Source of the DNA: Paenibacillus dauci
GTDB lineage: Bacteria > Bacillota > Bacilli > Paenibacillales > Paenibacillaceae
Length of the DNA stretch: 64,000 bases
NCBI RefSeq assembly: GCF_000971985.1
Contig: NZ_LAQQ01000008.1
Location: 1-64,000 of the forward strand
Direction of reading: 5' to 3'
Notes under the pieces: generated by a model
The model's input: only the letters and a program-made list of their open reading frames with translations
The model's database searches: none
What the model was told of the DNA's origin: nothing
Part shown: positions 1 through 7,575 of the stretch, piece after piece
Layout of the letters: the number at the start of each line of letters is the position of its first letter
Numbering within the stretch: position 1 is the stretch's first letter
Translations under genes and position numbers: made by a program

Positions 1-14
1 TTTCTTTATTGTAC

Positions 15-66
15 ACAAAAAGACCCTACAAGATGACTTTTTTTCAAAGTGTCCATCTTGTAGGGT
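15..66 (-). terminator. Rho-independent terminator of the ytr-like operon
   Basis: A 13-bp perfect inverted repeat (23-35 with 54-66, ACCCTACAAGATG and its complement) lies about 130 bases after the permease stop on the minus strand. On that strand it is followed by a short T run (complement of 17-21). Confidence 0.8.
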
Positions 67-196
67 ACAGTTTAGTAAATGCGATCCTCTTCTTTTACTG
101 TGCTAGATTATATTCTCTTGATTGAAAAAACTGTCAAAGAGTGTGTATTCATAAAATACATGACTGCTATTTTAAATATATATTTAGTGATACATG

Positions 197-2218
197 TTAC
201 TTGGGGAGAATGTTGTAAATCTCCGGGGTAATACTTTCTTTGTTTAGAACGCGATATGCCCCTGTTCCATCTTTGAATCTGAGCTTGATTATATAGCTCT
301 GCCCTGCATTTCCACCGTCAGACTCGCTTCGATTCAACAATTCATTGATCTGGTTTTTGTTGCTGATTACGACCTGCTTAGAAGTTCCACGATATTTTTT
401 GAATAAATCAGCATAATTGACCACTGCAATTTCTTTTTGATTCCGCTCATCCGGAATAATAACAATAGCAGAAATATCTTCCACCTTGGTAATCAGCAGA
501 TTCCAGTATCCTTTTTCTTTCAGCCACTCCTCAGTCGGCTTGAATTGAGGACTCCAGCTGTAATAATACTCTCTACCAAAATAAGGGTCTTTATAAATTT
601 GTATTACCATATTTAACGTATTACCGTATATCGGATTGTTTCTTGGGTTTTTCACTGCCAGCTTTTCTTTTATAATTAGCTGATTCAACTGTTGAATTTC
701 AGTCGGATCCATAATATCTATTTTACGCTTTGGATTATCCGGGTTTCTGATCTTTATTGCACTTTCGGATTTCTCCAACGCTCTGAGATTATAAAATGCC
801 ATTTTATATTCTTTGGATTGCTGAATTTGCTGAAGATATGGCTGGTATTCTTCACTCTTAGGTATCATATAAGATCTTAAAAGATGACTTCCATCCTTCA
901 TAATATAAGCTATTTGTATTTGTTCATTGACGTTATAATAGTTATAATCGTTTCTACTTCCAGGATCAGGTTTATCTTTTACTACCTGAGAATGTAACCG
1001 AATCACACTTTGAATATAATCAGGATTAGAAGAGAGCATATCAGGATTGGGTTTCTCGATGTCTATTCCATGTGTCGGGTAATTAGATAGATCATTTCTA
1101 ATATCATTGCCTATATATATAGATTTCACATCATTTGGTGCAGGTACTTTTGTTTCGTATCCAGTCAGTGGAGACACTGGGATATAGATGAACAATGCAA
1201 CTATCACTCCGTAAAAGACCATTCCCAACCACAATTTGCGATCAAATACGTGCCGGGTTTTGCGAAGCACCATTTCGGCTGCTACATAACCGATTACTCC
1301 GCCGATTATGCACCATACAACATCCCATTTTTCAAAAAAAGTTATTCCATATAATCCGATTAATAATGCACTGCACAGTGTAACTCCAACACGGAATAAT
1401 GGATTAAAGTAACGGAATACGATAGGCTGGGTGGATTTCTCCGTTGGACGCAACTTATACAGCAAGTAGCTTAGACCAATTAGTACGAAGGAAATAACAA
1501 GGTATATCCAGCCAATTCGCTGACTAAATCCATTTGTAGATACATTCATTAATTTTTCAATAGGAGACCAACCAGTCATAAAAGTCGAACGAGGTTCTCC
1601 ATCATAATATCCATAAAGATATCTGGAAAAATATCGAACATAAAGAAAACTCAATCCACTAGGAAGCAGAAATAATATAATTGTAACAATGATCTGTAGG
1701 ATGGACTGACCAATACACATTCCTACAAATAACGTAAATGTAAAGATAAATAAACTAATAACTGTCAGAGACACAGCCCAGTCGATTACCTGATCAACCG
1801 TAAAAACAACATGATTCAGATTGCCTGCCATTGATCCAGTAATAATAGCCGTAACCCATATTGGAACAATCAACATGCCAAGTCCAGATACCAGTGAGAC
1901 CGTAAGTAGCTGATCTCTGCGTACAGGCAAACTATGGAACATCTCAGCCGCTCGCTTGGATTGTATAAATCTCATCAAGAAAACGGCCATCAATATGCAC
2001 ATGATGAAAGCAAATAGAATTGCCATCTCTCCGTCTTCTTGGAACAGATAATTCACGATTCGAGTATCTTTTTGATATTCATAAGCTGAATTCGATGATA
2101 ACAGCTGCATCGGTCCGGCAAAGATCAGCAGCAGCAAATAGATAACCCCGATCCAGCCGCCTTGCCGCCAGGCATGCATCCATAATCCCCGGTTAAAGAA
2201 GTAGTGGTTGAACGTCAT
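197..2218 (-). CDS. ABC transporter permease, DUF6449-like (Ytr-type)
   Basis: Predicted 673-residue integral membrane protein. The first ~350 residues hold a cluster of hydrophobic segments typical of ABC-2 permeases. A large hydrophilic region of ~320 residues follows (from about residue 360), probably extracytoplasmic, resembling the DUF6449 type of permease found with YtrA/YtrB-like partners. The upstream ATG at 2227 directly abuts a GGGGG run, so the ATG at 2218, nine bases from that run, is the better start. It overlaps the 3' end of the ATPase gene by 26 bases, so translation is probably coupled. It should be the membrane half of an exporter powered by the upstream ATPase. The substrate cannot be read from sequence; Ytr-type systems respond to cell-wall-active antibiotics in Bacillus. 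Confidence 0.8.
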   Translation of the reverse strand: MTFNHYFFNRGLWMHAWRQGGWIGVIYLLLLIFAGPMQLLSSNSAYEYQKDTRIVNYLFQEDGEMAILFAFIMCILMAVFLMRFIQSKRAAEMFHSLPVRRDQLLTVSLVSGLGMLIVPIWVTAIITGSMAGNLNHVVFTVDQVIDWAVSLTVISLFIFTFTLFVGMCIGQSILQIIVTIILFLLPSGLSFLYVRYFSRYLYGYYDGEPRSTFMTGWSPIEKLMNVSTNGFSQRIGWIYLVISFVLIGLSYLLYKLRPTEKSTQPIVFRYFNPLFRVGVTLCSALLIGLYGITFFEKWDVVWCIIGGVIGYVAAEMVLRKTRHVFDRKLWLGMVFYGVIVALFIYIPVSPLTGYETKVPAPNDVKSIYIGNDIRNDLSNYPTHGIDIEKPNPDMLSSNPDYIQSVIRLHSQVVKDKPDPGSRNDYNYYNVNEQIQIAYIMKDGSHLLRSYMIPKSEEYQPYLQQIQQSKEYKMAFYNLRALEKSESAIKIRNPDNPKRKIDIMDPTEIQQLNQLIIKEKLAVKNPRNNPIYGNTLNMVIQIYKDPYFGREYYYSWSPQFKPTEEWLKEKGYWNLLITKVEDISAIVIIPDERNQKEIAVVNYADLFKKYRGTSKQVVISNKNQINELLNRSESDGGNAGQSYIIKLRFKDGTGAYRVLNKESITPEIYNILPK

Positions 2219-3098
2219 AACCGGCATCCCCCATTTCGTATATAAATATCTCTTCCAGTGTCATCGGTAGTACGTCGAATACATAAGGCTGATAGGCTTG
2301 CACAACCTCGGTAATGCGCTCGACCGTACCTTTGATAATATAGGTGCCTACGCTACCCCGTTCTTCCTTATGCAGGATATCCAATAGTCCGGAGATCGCC
2401 TGCTCATGTCTTGGATCACGGAAAGCGATCTGGATTTTGTGGCTGGCGGCTTTGAGATCGTCCAGTTCTTTTTCAATCAATAGACGTCCCTGATGCATAA
2501 TCCCTACATGATCGCACATATCCTCGATTTCCCGTAGATTGTGCGAAGAGATGATCACAGTCAGTTCACGGTCAGCTACTTCCTGGAATATCAGATTCTT
2601 GACCTGTCTGCGCATCACCGGATCAAGTCCGTCGATCGGTTCGTCCAGAATAAGCACGTCCGGCTTGCAGCTGAGTGCCAGCCATAACGAAGCTTGACGC
2701 TGCATACCTTTGGACAGACGATGCAATTTACGCTTGAGCGGAATGGTCTTGAACGCCTGAGCGAGCTGCCGAAAACGCTGTTCATCCCAATTGGGATACA
2801 TCGCCCGGTAAAATACCGCCATTTGCTGAATCGATGTCTGTGCAAAAAAATAAGGTTGATCCGCCAAAAAAATCATTCGCTGCTTGCTCTCGGGATGTTC
2901 ATATATCGGCTGGCCTTCCAGCAGCACTTGTCCCCGGTCTGCCCGGTAAATACCTGCTACCGTCTTGAGCAGTGTCGTCTTGCCGGCACCATTTGAACCG
3001 AGCAATCCGAAAATCGAACCTTTATGTACGGTGAGAGATACTTCTTCTACAGCATGTTCTCCTTCAAAAATCTTGCTCAACTGCTTGATCTCAATCAC
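2193..3098 (-). CDS. ytrB: ABC transporter ATP-binding protein (YtrB-like)
   Basis: 301-residue cytoplasmic ABC ATPase. Visible are a Walker A (GSNGAGKTT, about residue 40), a signature region reading LSKGMQRQ rather than canonical LSGGQ (normal for this subfamily), a Walker B with catalytic Glu (VLILDEPIDGLDP) and the H-loop (IISSHNL). The longest open frame begins at 3188, but the first 30 codons lie inside the GntR gene in another frame. The GTG at 3098 is preceded by a GAGAGGGGG ribosome binding site and begins the conserved IEIKQLSKIF strand. It overlaps the repressor stop by 8 bases and the downstream permease start by 26. It is the motor for the adjacent permease. Named by analogy with B. 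subtilis YtrB; orthology is inferred from size and order. Confidence 0.88.
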   Translation of the reverse strand: MIEIKQLSKIFEGEHAVEEVSLTVHKGSIFGLLGSNGAGKTTLLKTVAGIYRADRGQVLLEGQPIYEHPESKQRMIFLADQPYFFAQTSIQQMAVFYRAMYPNWDEQRFRQLAQAFKTIPLKRKLHRLSKGMQRQASLWLALSCKPDVLILDEPIDGLDPVMRRQVKNLIFQEVADRELTVIISSHNLREIEDMCDHVGIMHQGRLLIEKELDDLKAASHKIQIAFRDPRHEQAISGLLDILHKEERGSVGTYIIKGTVERITEVVQAYQPYVFDVLPMTLEEIFIYEMGDAGYDVQPLLL

Positions 3099-3480
3099 TG
3101 CTTTTCCCCCTCTCCTGTTCTTCCATGGTCTGTTGATACAGCTTTTCAATATCTGATTTGGTAAAGCCAAGATAGATCGCTTCAGCAAAAAGCTTGAGCA
3201 GCCGCTCTTTCATCTCTGTCAGCTGTTCGTTATTCGGCTGCTGCCGGGTCGGTGACACAAAGCTTCCTTTGCCTGCCTGGGAGTAAATATAGCCTTCTCT
3301 TTCCAGCTCCCGGTACGCTTTCTGGATGGTATTGGGATTGACGGTCAGCTGTGCCGACAATGTGCGTACCGAAGGCAGCTGTTCATCCGGCTTGAGAATG
3401 CCATACAGAATCATTTCCTTGATTTTATCCATTAACTGTTCGTAAATGGGCTTGCGACTGCGTACATCCAGTTCAAACAT
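3091..3480 (-). CDS. ytrA: GntR-family transcriptional repressor (YtrA subfamily)
   Basis: 129 residues: an N-terminal GntR winged helix (PIYEQLMDKIKEMILYGILKP ... LPSVRTLSAQLTVNPNTIQKAYRELEREG, residues ~8-70) and only a short C-terminal helical tail of ~50 residues. This is the hallmark of the small YtrA subfamily, which lacks a classical effector domain. The start has an AAAGGGGG site six bases upstream. It is the first gene of a three-gene operon with an ABC ATPase and permease, the usual arrangement for YtrA regulators, which repress their own operon. A matching inverted repeat overlaps the predicted promoter. Confidence 0.9.
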   Translation of the reverse strand: MFELDVRSRKPIYEQLMDKIKEMILYGILKPDEQLPSVRTLSAQLTVNPNTIQKAYRELEREGYIYSQAGKGSFVSPTRQQPNNEQLTEMKERLLKLFAEAIYLGFTKSDIEKLYQQTMEEQERGKSSD

Positions 3481-3503
3481 GGGCTTCCCCCTTTCACTGT
3501 ATT

Positions 3504-3545
3504 AACTGTACTACTATTATTAATACAGTTGAAGGTAATTGTCAA
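3504..3545 (-). promoter_or_regulatory. Promoter and probable GntR operator of the ytr-like operon
   Basis: On the minus strand a consensus -35 TTGACA (3540-3545) is followed 17 bases later by an AT-rich -10-like segment (TAATAA). A perfect 7-bp inverted repeat, AACTGTA (3504-3510) with TACAGTT (3524-3530), overlaps the -10 and the start-site region. That placement suits an autorepressor; binding is inferred. Confidence 0.65.
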
Positions 3546-3688
3546 TGACTGGGATTTACTTTTTATTAGGATAAGATGAAATGAGATGAACTATACAGCA
3601 AGAGTGGGCTGGATTTATAGAAAAATTGGATGTGTGGAGTTACTATATTTTTGAAAAGATGAAGGGGTACATTGAAGGTCAATCCGCG

Positions 3689-3803
3689 GCGCAAAGAGAT
3701 TCTACCGCTTTCTCCGGTTAAAAATGGAGATCCTGAATGACCGATGATATCGGTTGATCTTCATTTTTAAATGTCGGGCGCTGGTATAATTCTCTTTTCT
3801 CCG
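3689..3803 (+). repeat. Hairpin repeat family, copy A
   Basis: Imperfect palindrome of ~115 bp. The left half carries CTCCGGTTAA and the right half TTAAATGTCG. Inner stem AAATGGAGATC pairs with GATCTTCATTT, and outer stem near GCAAAGAGATTCTA pairs with TATAATTCTCTTTT. The conserved boxes match the five other copies, while the stems differ in sequence yet remain complementary. It lies in the 0.7-kb gap between the GntR gene and the GNAT gene, where I see no coding sequence. Confidence 0.75.
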
Positions 3804-3997
3804 CTCTGTGCTTGAAGGAAATACAATCGATGATACAGAATAACGAAATACGAATATGAAATACGAGGTACCGGATACAATACACGAGACACTAGTTGCG
3901 AAATACCAGATATCTCATCCAAAAAGAACAGTCTATCCATGTTATCGCTCTTCAGATTCGCTTTGAAACGTCACTATCATGATGCAACAGCATATAG

Positions 3998-4116
3998 CGA
4001 AGGGAAGGGAATTCTGCCAGAAGACCGACATTTAAGAATGGATATTGTCCGCTGCAAGCGGTCATTCCAAATATCCATTCTTAACCGGAGGTCGCCGGCA
4101 GAATTCCCTTCCCGCA
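3998..4116 (-). repeat. Hairpin repeat family, copy B (inverted)
   Basis: Long palindrome in the opposite orientation to copy A: GCGAAGGGAAGGGAATTCTG at the left pairs with CAGAATTCCCTTCCCGC at the right. The family boxes appear as CGACATTTAAG (left) and CTTAACCGGAG (right), their reverse complements. The inner stem is AGAATGGATAT with ATATCCATTCT. It ends about 80 bases before the GNAT start. Confidence 0.75.
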
Positions 4117-4197
4117 GCGATAGATGCATATAGCGCTCAAGCAGATCTATATCTATATCTATGCGTACATCTACCTACCAATAAAGGAGAATCTCTA

Positions 4198-4647
4198 ATG
4201 CCCATTCAACAGATTAGCAAAGAACAAGCCTGGCAGCTTCGTCATGAAGTCATGTGGCCGAATCGCGAGCTGGATTATGTACAATTGAAAAATGATGATC
4301 AGGGTGCGCATTATGGATTGTTTGTGGATCGTCAGCTCGTATCGGTGCTCTCTCTGTTTATCGATAACAATGAAGCCCAGTTCCGCAAATTCGCTACACT
4401 GGCGCACCAGCAGGGGCAGGGCTACGGCAGCCAGCTGCTCGCGTATGTGATGCAGCAGGCCGAGCAAGCCGGTGTACGGCGTATTTACTGTAATGCGCGC
4501 ACCGAAAAGACCGGATTCTATAGCAAATTCGGTCTTCGTCCTACCGTCGATTCTTTTGTTCGCGGTGGCAAAAGCTATGTGATTATGGAACGCGTCTATG
4601 CCGCTTCTTCCAGCACTTCACATCATGATTCCAGCAGTGAAGCATAG
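4198..4647 (+). CDS. GNAT-family N-acetyltransferase
   Basis: 149-residue cytoplasmic acyltransferase of the Gcn5-related fold. The acetyl-CoA binding motif A is visible as HQQGQGYGSQLLAYVMQQAE, followed by the typical beta-strand and NARTEKTGFYSKFGL region in which an aromatic residue usually sits near the acceptor. The open frame extends 50 codons upstream, but ATG 4198 has an AAAGGAG site eight bases away and begins the family-like sequence. The acceptor substrate is not predictable. The 3' end runs 25 bases into the 3' end of the convergent thioredoxin-like gene. Confidence 0.85.
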   Translation: MPIQQISKEQAWQLRHEVMWPNRELDYVQLKNDDQGAHYGLFVDRQLVSVLSLFIDNNEAQFRKFATLAHQQGQGYGSQLLAYVMQQAEQAGVRRIYCNARTEKTGFYSKFGLRPTVDSFVRGGKSYVIMERVYAASSSTSHHDSSSEA

Positions 4648-4949
4648 CCTTCCAGCTGCTGCTCCAGCTCGGTAAAACGGATAAAGCGTGCTGCCCTGTA
4701 TACTTCCTTGCCTTCATAAAACAGTATGAGTACCGGTGAAGTAAAGATTAGATACTCGGAAGCCAGCTCTGGTGCCTCTTCTACATAGATATAGGCACCG
4801 GCAATCTGTGGGTAATCCTCCAGCAGTTTTGCGGTCTGGGGCTGAACAGCCTCGCAGACACTGCAGTTATGCATTTTGAGCAGAAGCAGTTGCAGGCGGT
4901 TGCTTTGAATCTCTTCTCTCACCTGCTCTACGCTGTTTAATGATTTCAT
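4623..4949 (-). CDS. Thioredoxin-family protein
   Basis: 108-residue protein with a thioredoxin-like layout: an early beta strand (LLLLKMHN), a C-S-V-C dithiol motif at about residues 28-31, and a cis-proline-like TSPVLILFYEGKEV segment. This resembles small bacillal thioredoxin-like proteins rather than classical TrxA (WCGPC). It should catalyse thiol-disulfide exchange in the cytosol, as no signal peptide is seen. ATG 4949 is chosen because GGAAAGGGG lies ahead of it; the upstream in-frame extension covers the end of the neighbouring gene. It converges with, and overlaps by 25 bases, the GNAT gene. It is probably co-transcribed with the DUF1877 gene 28 bases upstream. Confidence 0.8.
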   Translation of the reverse strand: MKSLNSVEQVREEIQSNRLQLLLLKMHNCSVCEAVQPQTAKLLEDYPQIAGAYIYVEEAPELASEYLIFTSPVLILFYEGKEVYRAARFIRFTELEQQLEGYASLLES

Positions 4950-4977
4950 TGCTTGTCGATCCCCTTTCCAAACTACC

Positions 4978-5463
4978 CTAGAAAATAGCAAACACGATGC
5001 CTTGACCTTTGCTGGCTGCATCCAGATACAGATCAAAGACCTGATTCAGATACGGCATCAGATAGTCTTCTACGATCTCCTCATACGTATCGTTTTCATT
5101 GATCGCAAAGAAAAAGATCATCATCGCATGGTCTTCCACATCATCTGGACTCTGCTGGTTACTGGCTTTCCAGCGGTCAAAATCGATACGCTGCTCCAGT
5201 GCTTCACGCTGGCGTACGACTGGAATCGATTCAGCCATCTGGGCGACCTGATGCGGTGGCAGATAGAAAGTACCAAACTCGGTCAATTGGCTGTCGATCT
5301 TATACTGATCCTGTACCGGCACAAATGGAATATCCGGAAACATATCCGCGATCAGACTCCATGTTTTATCGATATCCAGGTCGGGCCGACTGGGGTCACC
5401 AGCCAGAACGGTCTGCAAATTCTCTTTTTCTACATAATAGATTCCTGTCATTCCCATGCTCAT
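4978..5463 (-). CDS. DUF1877 (YfbM-like) protein
   Basis: 161-residue soluble protein resembling the DUF1877/YfbM family: a short MGMTGIYYVEKENLQTVLAGDP opening, a central LPPHQVAQMAESI segment and an acidic C-terminal half with ENDTYEEIVEDYLMPYLNQVFDLYLDAASKG. Function is unknown for the family; it is often found singly or near toxin-immunity-type genes, and no enzymatic motif is visible. GGGGG lies only two bases from the first ATG (5463) but eight from the in-frame ATG at 5457, so the true start may be 5457 (159 residues). The thioredoxin-like gene follows on the same strand. Confidence 0.75.
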   Translation of the reverse strand: MSMGMTGIYYVEKENLQTVLAGDPSRPDLDIDKTWSLIADMFPDIPFVPVQDQYKIDSQLTEFGTFYLPPHQVAQMAESIPVVRQREALEQRIDFDRWKASNQQSPDDVEDHAMMIFFFAINENDTYEEIVEDYLMPYLNQVFDLYLDAASKGQGIVFAIF

Positions 5464-5643
5464 TACCCCCTGTGAATAATAGTGTTGTTACTCATTGTAT
5501 AAGCTTCCGGGAACGATTACAAAACATCCATTTTATTCATATGTACATGTATGTATAATCGCTATTCCTTCCCACTATCTCTATGCTGTATGACTATTAT
5601 CGAAGAAGCCTGCGATCGCTCATGTCTTACTTGCGTTCATACG

Positions 5644-5693
5644 TAAGAAGGCTGCCTTGTCTGCATCATATGCAGCAAGACAGCCTTCTCTTA
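5644..5693 (-). terminator. Hairpin downstream of nrdF
   Basis: AGAAGGCTG at 5646-5654 pairs with CAGCCTTCT at 5681-5689, and the inner CTTG/CTGCAT also pairs with ATGCAG/CAAG. It sits about 185 bases after the nrdF stop and before the DUF1877 promoter region, so it may end the nrd transcript. No long T run follows. The remainder of the 5464-5877 gap shows no gene. Confidence 0.5.
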
Positions 5694-5877
5694 TCCCCTT
5701 TTAAATACCTCCGATACCATACATCCGTTGTTCTATGTCTCTCTTTATCTATGCGGTATGCATGGCATGGTCAAGCTTTGCTCTGTAACTAACCCTTTTA
5801 TCTCTGGAAAATCATCTCTATCTGTATATATCTAAAATAAACGAAAGTCCTCTGTTTTTATATCGGCTTTGTTTATA

Positions 5878-6846
5878 TTAAAAATCGAATTTGAAATCCT
5901 CGTCAGTCAGACGCTCTACATTCATTGCACGTACATAACCATTTCCTTTTTTGGAGAAAAAGTCATGTTGCTTGGTGTGTGTACTGATTCCGTTGAAGAC
6001 AATCGGGTTGACTTCTTCTTCCGGGAACAGCGGATCAAAGCCCAGATTCATGAATGCTTTGTTGGCATTGTAACGCAGGAACACATTTACTTCATCTGTC
6101 AGGCCGATCGCATCGTAAATCTCGGCTGTATAGCCTTCTTCGTTCTCATGCAGATAACGGAACAGGCCTTCCAGTGTCTCGTAAGCGTCTTTTTGCTCGT
6201 ATTCGTCCAGCTCGTTGTAGATTTCCTGTGCCAGTACACCCACGTATACACCATGGATACTCTCGTCACGCAGGATCAGGTCAATGATCTCGCCACTGCA
6301 GGTCATTTTGCCTTGACCCGCGAGGTACAGCGGATAGAAGAAACCACTATAGAACAGATAGCTCTCCAGCAGTACAGACGCAGCCATTGCCAGGAACAGT
6401 TCCTTTGGAGAATTAATGTTGGTGTAATACTGACGGATCGTCTCCGCTTTGGTCTGCAGACGTGGATGCTCTTCGACCCATTTGAAGATCTCGTCGATCT
6501 CTTCCGTTGAAGATAGCGTTGTAAAAATACTGCTATAGGACTTGGCATGGATCTGCTCCATCATTGCCATAAAGCCCAGTACCGCTTTGCGCTGCAAGCC
6601 GTCAACATGCTCCAGGATTTGCGGCATACCAATGCCACCCTGAATCGTATCCAGCAGGGTCAGTCCACCGAGGACTTTCATATAGGTTTGACGTTCCAGA
6701 TCGCTCAGCTGAATCCAGGACATTTTGTCATCGGACAGCGGGATTTCGTCGTCTGTCCAGAACTGCATAATGTTCTGGTTCCAGAACATCAGGGAAAAAT
6801 CGTCATCCGGACGGTTCCAGTTGACTGCTTTGATTGGCTCACTCAT
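5878..6846 (-). CDS. nrdF: Ribonucleotide reductase class Ib, beta subunit
   Basis: 322-residue radical-generating small subunit. Visible are the metal-ligand and radical motifs: MEQIHAKSYSSIF (Glu-x-x-His and the radical Tyr), and RDESIHGVYVG late in the chain (second Glu-x-x-His set). Length and motifs match NrdF rather than class Ia NrdB. It supplies the tyrosyl radical to NrdE, which reduces NDPs to dNDPs, with NrdI needed for dimanganese cofactor assembly in this class. The start has AAAGGGG nine bases ahead. It lies downstream of nrdI-nrdE but is separated from nrdE by a VOC-family gene and a 190-base gap containing a hairpin. Confidence 0.96.
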   Translation of the reverse strand: MSEPIKAVNWNRPDDDFSLMFWNQNIMQFWTDDEIPLSDDKMSWIQLSDLERQTYMKVLGGLTLLDTIQGGIGMPQILEHVDGLQRKAVLGFMAMMEQIHAKSYSSIFTTLSSTEEIDEIFKWVEEHPRLQTKAETIRQYYTNINSPKELFLAMAASVLLESYLFYSGFFYPLYLAGQGKMTCSGEIIDLILRDESIHGVYVGVLAQEIYNELDEYEQKDAYETLEGLFRYLHENEEGYTAEIYDAIGLTDEVNVFLRYNANKAFMNLGFDPLFPEEEVNPIVFNGISTHTKQHDFFSKKGNGYVRAMNVERLTDEDFKFDF

Positions 6847-6916
6847 GTGTTGTGCCCCTTTCTCTTACCTGTCGTTATGTAGTGAAACAGTAGCTGTTTT
6901 TATCATAACAAGACTA

Positions 6917-6959
6917 CAGTATGCAAGAAGAAGGGTCGTTCGCTTCTGATGCATACTGC
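6917..6959. other. Hairpin in the VOC-nrdF spacer
   Basis: CAGTATGCA (6917-6925) followed by AGAAG pairs with CTTCT and TGCATACTG (to 6959). The stem lies between the VOC gene and nrdF, on the same transcript if the operon is continuous. It could act as an mRNA stability or processing element, or be a weak terminator with a separate nrdF promoter; no T run is present. Confidence 0.5.
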
Positions 6960-7036
6960 AAGGTAAAGATCCATATTTATATTTACGCCAGTGGCGGGTT
7001 AGATAGTTTTGAATGTTAATTCACAATAGATAGAGT

Positions 7037-7501
7037 TTACGATTCTGTACGATTGTGCAGCTGATCCCATTCTTGCCAGGACATAATCGGCAGATCGGGT
7101 CTCGGCTCATCGTCCAGCATCGCCAGATATTCAATAGAATGTCCATCCGGATCGTCAAAGTAAATCGAGACGGCAGGCATAAATGGGAATACCATTAACT
7201 GCGCTGCATCTTCACCATGAAAGTTCTCTGTCGATATTCCAAGACGAGACAATTCTTCACGGGCAGATCTCAAATCCTCCAGCTCTACACGAAAAGCAAA
7301 ATGCTGACGCTGTACAAGTGGCGTTGGATAATTTTCGCGAATCCCGAGCATACTCACACCAGGTGCGCCGACCGAGTAGAATCGGCTTTTGCGAGCCGTG
7401 TCTTCATGAAGGAGTGTAATGCCGGGCAGACGCTCATAAAAAGCAGCGGACCGCTCGACATCACTCACATTAATATGCGTTTCAAAAATGCCTTTAATCA
7501 T
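7037..7501 (-). CDS. VOC-family (glyoxalase/bleomycin resistance-like) protein
   Basis: 154-residue vicinal-oxygen-chelate fold protein. A first beta-alpha-beta-beta-beta module begins with FETHINVSDVERSAAFYERL (metal-ligand His in THINV). A second module ends in VSIYFDDPDGHSIEYLAML, with the usual DPDGHxIE metal-ligand segment. Such proteins are metal-dependent lyases, dioxygenases or drug-binding proteins; the substrate is not predictable. The first ATG (7510) overlaps the AAAGGA site, so ATG 7501, eight bases away, is the better start. It sits between nrdE (65 bases upstream) and nrdF (190 bases downstream), an uncommon position; either it is co-transcribed by chance or it is functionally linked. 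Confidence 0.85.
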   Translation of the reverse strand: MIKGIFETHINVSDVERSAAFYERLPGITLLHEDTARKSRFYSVGAPGVSMLGIRENYPTPLVQRQHFAFRVELEDLRSAREELSRLGISTENFHGEDAAQLMVFPFMPAVSIYFDDPDGHSIEYLAMLDDEPRPDLPIMSWQEWDQLHNRTES

Positions 7502-7575
7502 TGCGTTCATCCTTTACTTTGTTCAAGCGGCGGATAGCGGTCTGAATCAAGCAGATCAAATCGTATAAATGAATA

